Shown here one piece after another: positions 8,714 to 16,698 of a stretch of 64,000 nucleotides of DNA (the first letter of the stretch is position 1; every line of letters starts with the position of its first letter). Origin of the DNA: Breoghania sp. (lineage in GTDB: Bacteria; Pseudomonadota; Alphaproteobacteria; Rhizobiales; Stappiaceae); NCBI RefSeq assembly GCF_963674635.1, contig NZ_OY771475.1, positions 4,261,001 to 4,325,000 of the forward strand, written 5' to 3'. Position numbers and translations under genes: made by a program. The notes below the pieces were generated by a model. The model ran no database searches and was not told the origin of the DNA. It worked only from the letters and a program-made list of their open reading frames with translations.

Positions 8714-9558
8714 CAGAGGGTCACGCGCGGTTCGGCGCATCCCTTCACGCCCGGATCAAGGATGAAGGTGCGACCGTCGTCCGGCTTTGGATCCGTCAAT
8801 CCTTCCCGCGCCGATGTGACATGGAGACGGTTAAACGCGGTGCCGCCGAAGCAGGGGCAGGAGGCGTTGCGCGCGGGGATGTCAATCGTGCGGTCGAGCC
8901 GACCATCGGGGAGGTAGCGGGCGACACGGCCTGCGCCCCACTGCGCATTCCATAGCGCGCCCTGCGCGTCGATCACGGCACCGTCAGGGTTCAGCCCTTC
9001 CTCTCGCAGATCGACGAAAATCTGCGGACTGCCGGATGGCCAGCCCGCCGCATCGAGTGCCACGGTCCAGATTTTGCGGCGCGCCGTGTCCGCATAGTAG
9101 GCCCGTCGTCCGTCCGGGGTGAAACAGATCGCGTTCGGAATGGAAATCCCGTCGAAAAGCCGGTGGATCTTGCCGCCATGGAAGCGGTAGATCGCGCCGG
9201 CTTCCGGCTCGGCCTCTTTCGCCATCGTGCCGATCCAGAAGCCTCCCATCGGATCGGCGCGCCCGTCATTGGAGCGGTTCTGAGGACGGTCTTCTTCCAG
9301 TGCGGCCAGGCGTGTGCGCTCGCCGGTCGGGATGTCGAACCGATAAAGCCCCGTCTCGCTTGCGACGATGAGACCATCCCGGTCGATCCACCCGGCTGCG
9401 GAGGCGTGTTCGCCCATATCCCAGCTTACAGGGCCCTCCGCGGTGCGAGATAACAGCTTGCGTCCCAGGATGTCGAACCAGAAGAACTGCCGCCGCTCCG
9501 GGTGCCAGAAGGCGCCCTCGCCCAGTTCGCAGGGGCGATCGTCAAAAACCTCCGTCAT
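8713..9558 (-). CDS. SMP-30/gluconolactonase family sugar lactonase, probable L-arabinonolactonase
   Basis: 281 residues, the usual size for the six-bladed SMP-30/regucalcin family. The N-terminal CELGEGAFWHPERRQFFWFDI motif (about 10-30) holds the metal-binding Glu. NRSNDGRADPMGGFWIGTM (about 93-111) holds the Asn/Asp ligands, and GLNPDGAVIDAQGALWNAQW (about 188-207) completes the metal site. It probably opens the lactone released by the sugar 1-dehydrogenase in this locus, giving L-arabinonate. It lies two bases before the yjfF-like gene's end and overlaps galM. Substrate assignment is by context; related enzymes act on gluconolactone or galactonolactone. Confidence 0.87.
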   Translation of the reverse strand: MTEVFDDRPCELGEGAFWHPERRQFFWFDILGRKLLSRTAEGPVSWDMGEHASAAGWIDRDGLIVASETGLYRFDIPTGERTRLAALEEDRPQNRSNDGRADPMGGFWIGTMAKEAEPEAGAIYRFHGGKIHRLFDGISIPNAICFTPDGRRAYYADTARRKIWTVALDAAGWPSGSPQIFVDLREEGLNPDGAVIDAQGALWNAQWGAGRVARYLPDGRLDRTIDIPARNASCPCFGGTAFNRLHVTSAREGLTDPKPDDGRTFILDPGVKGCAEPRVTL

Positions 9559-9559
9559 G

Positions 9560-10537
9560 TCACTGCCTCGCTACCGATGATCCGCCGATGGTGGAAAGGC
9601 GCAGAAGGCTCTTCTGGAGCAGAATGAACGCCAGCAACAACAGGCCGATGATGATCTTGGTCCACCAGCTCGACAATGTGCCGTCAAAGACGATGTAGGT
9701 CTGGATCAGCCCCATGGTCAGCACACCGATCAGCGTACCGAAAACGAAGCCCGCTCCACCCGTCAGGAGGGTCCCGCCGATGACGACGGCCGCAATCGCG
9801 GTCAGTTCCGTTCCCACAGTGGCAAGCGGGTAGCCGGACTTGGTGTAGATCGAGAAGACGATCCCCGAAAGCCCGGCCATGAAGCCTGAAAAAGCGTAGA
9901 TCGCGACTGTCGTGCGTCCGACGCGAACGCCCATCAATCGTGCCGTTGCATCGCCCCCGCCAAGTGCGAGCACGGATGCGCCGAAGCGGGTGCGATGGGC
10001 CACGATCATGCCGAGCGCAACCGCAACCAGCATTGCTGCGCCGATCAGGGTAAGCCGGCCTTTTCCGGGCATCAGCCAGTAGGCGCTATCGAGGGAGCCA
10101 TAAAAGGCGTGATCGATAGGAACGGAATCGATGGTCAGGATGTAGGCCAGCCCTCTGAGGAGGAACATTCCGGCCAGTGTCACGATGAAAGGCGGCATGG
10201 CGAGCGCGTGGATAAGACCGCCCATGGCCGCGCCGAAACCGGTTGTGACAGCGAGCAGCAACATGAAGACGATCACGGGATGAAGGCTCGTGTCGCGCAG
10301 CATCACGGCAATGAAAACACCGGAGAAGGCGATGACGGAGCCGACGGAAAGGTCGATCCCTCCAGAGAGGATCACGATCGTCATGCCGACTGCGACGATG
10401 CCGAGATAGGCGTTGTCCGTCAGCAGGTTGCCGATCACGCGTGTGGAGAGCATGTAGGGGAACTGCATCACGCATATGGCCCATGCGATCAGGAAAATCG
10501 CGATCGTCGCAATGAGAGGATAGAGGCGCGGGTTCAT
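9560..10537 (-). CDS. yjfF: Sugar ABC transporter permease, YjfF-like
   Basis: 325 residues with about eight to ten transmembrane helices. The RbsC/BPD_transp_2 signature GMTIVILSGGIDLSVGSVIAFSG is near residues 52-74, and the late AAVVIGGTLLTGGAGFVFGTLIG stretch near 235-260. With the upstream permease it forms the membrane channel of a YtfQRT-YjfF-type importer, which in E. coli takes up galactofuranose. In this locus arabinofuranose or galactofuranose are both possible. The start at 10537 overlaps the stop of the partner permease by four bases. Confidence 0.9.
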   Translation of the reverse strand: MNPRLYPLIATIAIFLIAWAICVMQFPYMLSTRVIGNLLTDNAYLGIVAVGMTIVILSGGIDLSVGSVIAFSGVFIAVMLRDTSLHPVIVFMLLLAVTTGFGAAMGGLIHALAMPPFIVTLAGMFLLRGLAYILTIDSVPIDHAFYGSLDSAYWLMPGKGRLTLIGAAMLVAVALGMIVAHRTRFGASVLALGGGDATARLMGVRVGRTTVAIYAFSGFMAGLSGIVFSIYTKSGYPLATVGTELTAIAAVVIGGTLLTGGAGFVFGTLIGVLTMGLIQTYIVFDGTLSSWWTKIIIGLLLLAFILLQKSLLRLSTIGGSSVARQ

Positions 10538-11562
10538 TGTCCGGGTGCCTTCACGGATAGGGGAAGCTCTGCGCGTCGGTCTCGGATTGCCCCCTTCAGG
10601 CCATGCCATTGATGCGCGAGGTTCGGGCTTTGCAGCACAAGAATGATGAGCACCAGCCCGGCCTTGATGACGAGGTTGTATTCGGAAGGGAAACCCGCCA
10701 GCAGGATGCCGGTGTCGATGGTCTGGATGATGAGGGCGCCGAGCAGGGAGGCGGCAATGGAAAAGCGCCCGCCCAGCAGCGAGTTGCCGCCGATCACCAC
10801 CGCCAGGATCGCATCGAGTTCCAGCCAGAGGCCGGCGTTGTTGGCGTCCGCACCGCGGATGTCGGCCGCCGAAATGATGCCTGCGAGGCCTGCGCACAGG
10901 CCCGAGGCAACGTAAACCGCGATCAGCAGGATTGTGGAATTGACGCCGGCAAGCGCAGATGCGGACCGGTTCACGCCGACCGCTTCGATCAACAGGCCCA
11001 GGGCCGTGCGCCGCATGAGAAGGGCGAGGCCGAGCGCCGTCGCGAACCAGATCACCGCAGGCGTGGGGATGCCGAGCAGATTGCCGGACCCGAAGAACGC
11101 CAGACCTTCGTTGGAAAAGGTGAGGATCCGTCCCTCTGTCACAAGTTGGGCGATGCCGCGGCCGGAGGTCATCAGGATCAGGGTGGCCACAATCGGCTGG
11201 ATCCCTACGAAAGCGACGAGACAGCCGTTCCAAAGCCCTGCGGCGCCCCCCGCCAGCAGGGCCAGCGCCAACGTTTCGCCGAGTGTCGCGCCATGTGTGA
11301 TCGACCAGGCGGCGACGGCACCGGCAATCGCCATGACCGTGCCGACACTCAGGTCGATGCCCCGCGTCGCGATGACCAGGGTCATGCCGACGGTGAGAAG
11401 CCCGACCTGCGCACCGCGCTTCAGGACATCCATCACCGGTCCGACAAAGCGTCCGTCCACGATCTCGATCTTGAGAAAATCGGGAAAGAACAGGGTCACG
11501 AGGGCCACGAGCGCAGCCAGGGTGACAAGCTGAGGCAGGATCCGACGCAAGGTGGTCATCAT
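10534..11562 (-). CDS. ytfT: Sugar ABC transporter permease, YtfT-like
   Basis: 342 residues, multi-spanning inner-membrane protein. The signature GMTLVIATRGIDLSVGTVMAIAG is near residues 59-81 and VVIGGNSLLGGRFSIAASLLGALI near 255-280, as in YtfT of the galactofuranose importer. The start at 11562 overlaps the end of the ATPase gene by four bases, and its own stop overlaps the YjfF-like gene, so the three components are translationally coupled. It pairs with the YjfF-like subunit to form a heterodimeric channel. Confidence 0.9.
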   Translation of the reverse strand: MMTTLRRILPQLVTLAALVALVTLFFPDFLKIEIVDGRFVGPVMDVLKRGAQVGLLTVGMTLVIATRGIDLSVGTVMAIAGAVAAWSITHGATLGETLALALLAGGAAGLWNGCLVAFVGIQPIVATLILMTSGRGIAQLVTEGRILTFSNEGLAFFGSGNLLGIPTPAVIWFATALGLALLMRRTALGLLIEAVGVNRSASALAGVNSTILLIAVYVASGLCAGLAGIISAADIRGADANNAGLWLELDAILAVVIGGNSLLGGRFSIAASLLGALIIQTIDTGILLAGFPSEYNLVIKAGLVLIILVLQSPNLAHQWHGLKGAIRDRRAELPLSVKAPGQ

Positions 11563-13085
11563 GCGGCTTCCTCCCCGATGTCCTGCCCTTCGGCCTCCCG
11601 AGCGGCGATGGCACGAACGATGGTGTCTGAGGAAATCTCCTGTCCCGTCAGCTCCGCCACATGCCGACGATCGCGGACCACAATGACCCGGTCCGATATG
11701 GCGATGAGCTCATCGAGCTCGGAGGAGATAATGAGGACAGACATGCCGTCGGCGGTCATCTGCTGGATCAGCCGCAGGATTTCGGCATGCGCGCCCACAT
11801 CGATGCCGCGTGTCGGCTCATCGAGAATGAGGAAGCGCGGGTTCATGGCAAGCCAACGTGCGAGGACGACTTTCTGCTGGTTTCCGCCGGAAAGTTCGCC
11901 AACGGCTTGCTCCGGTCCCGAGGTGCGAATGTCGAGGCGGGCGATATAGTCTTGCGCCAGCCGGGTCTGTTCGGATTTCGAAAGACGGCGGAACCAGCCT
12001 CGGCGGGCCTGTAACGCGAGAGCAATGTTCTCGCGCACCGAAAGATCTGCGACGATGCCGTCTTCCTTGCGCTCTTCCGGTGCATAGCCGAAGCCTGCGG
12101 CAATGGCCGCGCGTGGCGAGGAGAGATCGAACGGCCCGCTTTCGTCCCGTGCCGTGCCGCCCTGGGCCTCCACCACACCGAAGAGAAGCTCCGCGCTTTC
12201 GGTCCGCCCTGAGCCCAGCAGACCGGCAAGGCCGAGCACCTCTCCCCTTGCGATCGATAATTCGAAAGGCTCGATGTGTCCGCGGCGACCATAATTCCTG
12301 AACCGCAGGAGCTCAGGCTTGCGCCCCGCGCTCACATGGGTCTTGCCATGTTTCACGACTTCCTCTTCCAGCGCATGACCCAGCATGTGCTCGATCAACC
12401 GGATCCGGTCGAGATCGCAGGTGCGCTCGCTCGCCACCTTTCGGCCGTTGCGCAGAACGGTGACGCGGTCGGTCAATGCGAAAACCTGATCGAGGAAGTG
12501 CGAGACGAAGATGATGCCAAGCCCGCGATCCCGTAGCCCGCGGACGACGTCGAACAAGGTTTCTACCTCGCGCGCATCCAGGCTTGCGGTCGGCTCGTCA
12601 AGGATCAGAACCTTGCCCGACAATGCGACGGCACGGGCGATGGCAATGATCTGACGGACCGCGACGGAATAGTCGGAAAGGTTGCGCGAGACATCTATGT
12701 CCATCGCGTAGCCCTCCAGTATCGCTTCCGCCTGCCGCCGCTGGGCCCGTGTATCGACCATGCCGAAACGGGTCGGCTCTCGCCCGAAGGTGAGGTTCTG
12801 CGCAACGGTGAGATTTGGCAGCAGGTTCACCTCCTGGAAGACTGTCGCGATGCCCAGCTCCTGCGCTTTTGAGGTTGAGCGGGGCGAAATCGGCCGATCC
12901 TCCAGACAGATCTCGCCCTTGTCACGGCTGTAGGCTCCGGTCAGGCACTTGATGAGGGTGGACTTGCCCGCGCCGTTCTCCCCCAAAAGCGCATGGATCT
13001 CGCCAGCCGCCAGGTCGAAATCGACCGCGTCAAGCGCCGTGGTGCCGGGGAAAGTCTTGGTCAGTGAGCGAATGGTCAGGAGCAT
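11559..13085 (-). CDS. ytfR: Sugar ABC transporter ATP-binding protein, YtfR-like (two ATPase domains)
   Basis: 508 residues with two tandem ABC domains, as usual for the RbsA/MglA/YtfR class. The first domain has Walker A GENGAGKST near residue 36, a divergent signature (LSDYSVAVRQ) and Walker B KVLILDEPTASLD. The second has a degenerate nucleotide loop (LLGSGRTESAELLFG), an intact signature LSGGNQQK and FLILDEPTRGIDVG. It energises import by the YtfT/YjfF-like channel from the inner face of the membrane. It is separated from the binding-protein gene by 77 bases containing a strong hairpin, which probably lowers its expression relative to the binding protein. Confidence 0.93.
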   Translation of the reverse strand: MLLTIRSLTKTFPGTTALDAVDFDLAAGEIHALLGENGAGKSTLIKCLTGAYSRDKGEICLEDRPISPRSTSKAQELGIATVFQEVNLLPNLTVAQNLTFGREPTRFGMVDTRAQRRQAEAILEGYAMDIDVSRNLSDYSVAVRQIIAIARAVALSGKVLILDEPTASLDAREVETLFDVVRGLRDRGLGIIFVSHFLDQVFALTDRVTVLRNGRKVASERTCDLDRIRLIEHMLGHALEEEVVKHGKTHVSAGRKPELLRFRNYGRRGHIEPFELSIARGEVLGLAGLLGSGRTESAELLFGVVEAQGGTARDESGPFDLSSPRAAIAAGFGYAPEERKEDGIVADLSVRENIALALQARRGWFRRLSKSEQTRLAQDYIARLDIRTSGPEQAVGELSGGNQQKVVLARWLAMNPRFLILDEPTRGIDVGAHAEILRLIQQMTADGMSVLIISSELDELIAISDRVIVVRDRRHVAELTGQEISSDTIVRAIAAREAEGQDIGEEAA

Positions 13086-13121
13086 CTCGGAACTGTCCGC
13101 TTCGTGTGGGATTGTCCTTGT

Positions 13122-13150
13122 CGGCGCGGCGTTGAAAAGGCGCCGCGCCG
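13122..13150 (-). promoter_or_regulatory. Intercistronic stem-loop between ytfQ-like and ytfR-like genes
   Basis: A perfect 10-bp inverted repeat (CGGCGCGGCG / CGCCGCGCCG) with a 9-base loop lies just after the binding-protein stop codon. No long U tract follows, so it more likely stabilises the upstream mRNA or partly attenuates transcription than fully terminates. Confidence 0.6.
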
Positions 13151-13162
13151 ATCATGCCGGTG

Positions 13163-14110
13163 TCAGTAACCGAGGTTCTTGCGACGCTCGTACTCACCTT
13201 CGGGATCGTTGGCCCGGGTGTAGAGCTTCGACTCGGTCTGAATGAACTTCGGAGGCGTGGTTCCGTCATCCATGTAGGCCTTGAGCACGTCGAAGGCTGG
13301 GCCGGCCATGTTCGGCGTCAGTTCGACTGTCGCGTTGGCCTCGCCCGCCGCGATTGCCTTGAAGATGTCCGGCACGGCGTCGATCGAGACGATCAGAATG
13401 TCTTCGCCCGGCTTGAGACCGGCTTCCTTGATGGCCTGAATGGCGCCGACGGCCATGTCGTCATTGTGGGCGTAGAGCGCGCAAATGTTCTGCCCGCCGC
13501 CTTCAGCCTGCAGGAAGGATTCCATGACTTCCTTGCCCTGCGCGCGGGTGAAGTCGCCGGTCTGACTGCGCACGATCTCGATGTTGTCGTGACCCGCAAT
13601 GGCGTTCTGAAACCCGGTCTTCCGGTCGATCGCCGGCGATGATCCTGTGGTGCCTTGCAATTCCACGACACGGCATTCCTTGCCCGCGACATGGTCGACC
13701 AGCCATTGGCCTGCGACTTCGCCTTCATGCACGAGATCCGATCCGACCGCCGTCAGATAGAGCGATTTGTCGCTGTTTACCTGCCGGTCGAGCAGGATGA
13801 CGGGGATCTCCGCCTCCTTGGCTTCTTTCAGCACGCTGTCCCAGCCCGTTGCCACAACGGGGGCAAGAAGGATCGCATCCACGCCCTGCGCAATGAACGA
13901 GCGAATGGCTGCGATCTGGTTTTCCTGCTTTTGTTGAGCGTCGGAGAACTTCAGGGTGATCCCGCGCTCCTCGGCCTGCTGTTTTGTAAGGGTCGTCTCA
14001 GCCGCGCGCCAGCCCGATTCCGATCCGATCTGCGAAAAGCCCACGGTCTGAGCGAAGGCGGCTGACGCGCCGAAGGCCGCAAGCGCGACCGCTGTCAAAA
14101 TGGTTTTCAT
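13163..14110 (-). CDS. ytfQ: Periplasmic sugar-binding protein, YtfQ-like
   Basis: 315 residues. A signal peptide (MKTILTAVALAAFGASAAFA) is cut at about residue 20, and the mature start QTVGFSQIGSESGWR is characteristic of YtfQ-type galactofuranose-binding proteins. Two Rossmann-like lobes follow, with IAAIRSFIAQGVDAILLAPV (about 60-79), VILLDRQV and a C-terminal FIQTESKLYTRAN motif. It captures the sugar for the YtfR/T/YjfF-like transporter. In E. coli YtfQ binds galactofuranose; the surrounding arabinose genes make L-arabinofuranose a plausible ligand here. The ATG at 14110 follows a GGGAGGAAATAG ribosome site. Confidence 0.93.
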   Translation of the reverse strand: MKTILTAVALAAFGASAAFAQTVGFSQIGSESGWRAAETTLTKQQAEERGITLKFSDAQQKQENQIAAIRSFIAQGVDAILLAPVVATGWDSVLKEAKEAEIPVILLDRQVNSDKSLYLTAVGSDLVHEGEVAGQWLVDHVAGKECRVVELQGTTGSSPAIDRKTGFQNAIAGHDNIEIVRSQTGDFTRAQGKEVMESFLQAEGGGQNICALYAHNDDMAVGAIQAIKEAGLKPGEDILIVSIDAVPDIFKAIAAGEANATVELTPNMAGPAFDVLKAYMDDGTTPPKFIQTESKLYTRANDPEGEYERRKNLGY

Positions 14111-14210
14111 GCTATTTCCTCCCTGGGATCTCGGGCGCTTCTCCTCCTCACGCCCTGTCCGCCGGCAACGGACCATCCGCCGCCGGTATTCCTTCCCCGA
14201 AGACGGTTCC

Positions 14211-15734
14211 TCAGACGTCTCGCAAATCGGCGGGCAAGAGGGCCTCGGGGAGGTTCTGAAACGAAATCGGCCGCAGAAAACGGCGGATGCCAAGGCTGCC
14301 GACCGACGTCGCACCGAAATTGGTCGAGGCCGGGAACGGGCCGCCATGCACCATGGCGTCGGCCACCTCGACGCCCGTCGGGAACCCGTTGGCAAGGATC
14401 CGTCCCGCCATTCGTTCCAAAACCGGCATCAGATTACGCGCTTGCTCGGTGTCCTCTGCGTCCATCTGCACCGTTGCCGTAAGCTGGCCGGAGAAGGATT
14501 TCGCCACGCGCATCATCGTTTCGGGTGACGCGGTGCGCACGAGGATCGCAGCCGGACCGAACATCTCCTGTGCGAGGTCCGGGGTTGCCAGCCATTCGGT
14601 GTCCGTGACCTCGAAGACGACCGGCGCGCCACAACGGGCAGGGGGCACCTTGGCCTCGGTCAAGCGGCGCGCGGTTGCGGCAACGCGGGCAACGGCGTCT
14701 GCGTATCCTCTTGCGACCCCTTGGGTCAGCATCGGCTGCGGCGCGATTTCGTCAAGCGCGCGCAGCGCAGCGTCTCGGAAGGCATCGCCATCCGGGCCCT
14801 GCGGCAGCACGACAATGCCGGGATTGGTACAGAACTGACCGACACCCATGGTGAGCGACCCGGCCCAACCGGCGCCGATTTCCCTGCCACGCGCCGCCAG
14901 TGCGGCAGGAAAGACGAAGACCGGGTTGATCGATCCGAGCTCTCCGTAGAACGGGATGGGCTCCGGTCGGGACATGGCAATATCGAACAGGGCCTTGCCG
15001 CCATGAAAGGACCCGGTGAAGCCGACCGCGCGGATCAACGGATGGCGCACGAGTGCCTCGCCGGCTTCATTTGTGTTGGACTGAACGAAACCGAACGTGC
15101 CTGCGGGCAACGAAAGGGCTTCGATCGCCGCTTCGATGGCACGTGCCACCAACTCGCCCGTGGCCGGGTGGGCGGGATGTCCCTTGTAGACAACCGGGCA
15201 ACCGGCAGCGAGCGCGGCTGCCGTGTCGCCGCCCGCCGTGGAAAAGGCGAGCGGAAAGTTCGACGCGCCGAATACCGCGACGGCGCCGAGAGGGCGCTGG
15301 ATCAACCGCAAATCGGGGCGCGGCAGCGGTTGGCGGTCGGGCAGCGCCACATCATGGCGTCTGTCGAGATAGTCGCCCTTGCGGATGTGGGCTGCGAACA
15401 TCCGGAGCTGGCCGGTGGTGCGGGCCCGCTCGCCCTCCAGACGCGCTTTCGGCAGGCCGGTCTCGTTTGCGCCAAGGGCGGTCAAGGCGGCGCCCCGGGC
15501 CTCGATTTCGTCTGCGATGGTCTCAAGGAAGCGGGCGCGGGTTTCCCGCTCACTCCAACCATATGTGGCGAAGGCCTGTTCCGCAGCCCTGACCGCCCTG
15601 TCGATTTCGGTCGCACCGCCCGAACAGACCGTTCGCGCAGAGCCGGTCACGGGATCCGATTTGAACTCCGTCCCGCCCTCGACCCATTGGCCTGCGATCA
15701 GGTGCTTTCCGCTGAGTTGGATATTGTCCAGCAT
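14211..15734 (-). CDS. Alpha-ketoglutarate semialdehyde dehydrogenase (2,5-dioxovalerate dehydrogenase)
   Basis: 507 residues of the NADP-type aldehyde dehydrogenase superfamily. It matches the KGSADH branch (GKHLIAGQWVEGG at the N-terminus, FGASNFPLAFSTAGGDTAAALAAGCPVVYKGHP region near 148-180, GFTGSFHGGKAL near 236, ELGSINPVFVFP with the conserved Glu near 260, and the catalytic Cys in GVGQFCTNPG near 297). It oxidises alpha-ketoglutarate semialdehyde to alpha-ketoglutarate, the last step of the non-phosphorylative arabinose route. The start at 15734 has AGGAG about nine bases upstream. It lies one base after the sugar dehydrogenase gene, in the same operon. Confidence 0.92.
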   Translation of the reverse strand: MLDNIQLSGKHLIAGQWVEGGTEFKSDPVTGSARTVCSGGATEIDRAVRAAEQAFATYGWSERETRARFLETIADEIEARGAALTALGANETGLPKARLEGERARTTGQLRMFAAHIRKGDYLDRRHDVALPDRQPLPRPDLRLIQRPLGAVAVFGASNFPLAFSTAGGDTAAALAAGCPVVYKGHPAHPATGELVARAIEAAIEALSLPAGTFGFVQSNTNEAGEALVRHPLIRAVGFTGSFHGGKALFDIAMSRPEPIPFYGELGSINPVFVFPAALAARGREIGAGWAGSLTMGVGQFCTNPGIVVLPQGPDGDAFRDAALRALDEIAPQPMLTQGVARGYADAVARVAATARRLTEAKVPPARCGAPVVFEVTDTEWLATPDLAQEMFGPAAILVRTASPETMMRVAKSFSGQLTATVQMDAEDTEQARNLMPVLERMAGRILANGFPTGVEVADAMVHGGPFPASTNFGATSVGSLGIRRFLRPISFQNLPEALLPADLRDV

Positions 15735-15735
15735 A

Positions 15736-16698
15736 TCAAGTCTCCTGGAGCGCGGGATCGAAGAAGTCCGGGGCATCGAGGCGGCGGCCGAGTGTGAAGG
15801 CGTCGGCGACCAGCGTCATCGGACGAAGGTCCACCTCCGAGGCCCCGGCTTTCAGAAGGTTGGCGAGTTTGGCATAGAGCCCGTCATATTCGCCGTGGAT
15901 GCCGGGCTTCTTCCAATCCTCCCCGGCATGCCTTGCCCCGTCGATCTCCATGATTGCGCCGCCCTGGTCGAGCGTGAGCGTGCCACCATCGGTCTCGAAG
16001 GTCTGGCGCCAGAACGGATCGCCCTCGTGGAGAAAGTCGAGATCGGCGATGACCAGCGGTCCGCAGGGGCCATCCATGCGCACCTCTCCCGCGATCGGCG
16101 TCTCGCAGTTGCCCGGAAACCGCAGTTCCGCGCCGCTCACATGAACCGGCACCGGCAGTATCTCCGTCAGGATCGAAAAGGCGTTGATCGCCGGATCGAA
16201 GACGCCGAGCCCGCCTGCCTGCCAGATCCAGCGCTGTCCCGGATGCCACACGCGGGTGTCTTCCTTCCAGTCGATCCTGACCGATTTCACCGCCTTGTCG
16301 GCGAGCCACTCTTTTGCCTGCGCGACCGAGGCCGCGTGACGGGAATGCCATGTGGCGAAGAGTGTCAGGCCCTTGTCGGATGCCAGCGCCTCAAGCGCAT
16401 GCACTTCCGACAGGCTGGCGCCTGGCGGCTTTTCCAGCATAACGTGACAGCCCGCCTCAAGGGCCGCGCGCGCTCCCGGATAACGGACCTGCGGTGGTGT
16501 GCAGAAGCTGAGGACGCGGATATCCGGACGGTCGCGGACGAGCGCCTCGACGCTGTTGAAATTCTCCACGCCCTCCACGCCGCCGGATCGGCTGACGGTC
16601 GCCGCCAGTTCGAAGGCGGGCGAGGCGGCCAGCGCGGGGACGTGCTGGTCGCGGGCGATCTTGCCTATGCCGACAAGCGCGATGCTAGTGGCTGTCAC
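15736..16698 (-). CDS. Gfo/Idh/MocA family L-arabinose (D-galactose) 1-dehydrogenase
   Basis: 320 residues from a GTG start at 16698, chosen because GGGAGG lies six bases upstream and the frame overlaps the preceding stop by 14 bases. The N-terminal Rossmann motif is GIGKIA (about 8-13), with HVMLEKPPG (about 88-96) carrying the catalytic Lys-Pro. The block EDTRVWHPGQRWIWQAGGLGVFDPAINA (about 143-170) is diagnostic of the L-arabinose/D-galactose 1-dehydrogenase group. It oxidises the sugar at C1 to the lactone with NAD(P)+ in the cytoplasm. The neighbouring arabinonate dehydratase, GguC and semialdehyde dehydrogenase favour L-arabinose as the main substrate; activity on D-galactose is likely too. 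Confidence 0.9.
   Translation of the reverse strand: MTATSIALVGIGKIARDQHVPALAASPAFELAATVSRSGGVEGVENFNSVEALVRDRPDIRVLSFCTPPQVRYPGARAALEAGCHVMLEKPPGASLSEVHALEALASDKGLTLFATWHSRHAASVAQAKEWLADKAVKSVRIDWKEDTRVWHPGQRWIWQAGGLGVFDPAINAFSILTEILPVPVHVSGAELRFPGNCETPIAGEVRMDGPCGPLVIADLDFLHEGDPFWRQTFETDGGTLTLDQGGAIMEIDGARHAGEDWKKPGIHGEYDGLYAKLANLLKAGASEVDLRPMTLVADAFTLGRRLDAPDFFDPALQET

Noticed and set aside
7739..16698. D-galactose De Ley-Doudoroff pathway
   Set aside because: The dehydrogenase could use galactose, but no 2-keto-3-deoxygalactonate kinase or aldolase is present, whereas the semialdehyde dehydrogenase and GguC fit the arabinose route.
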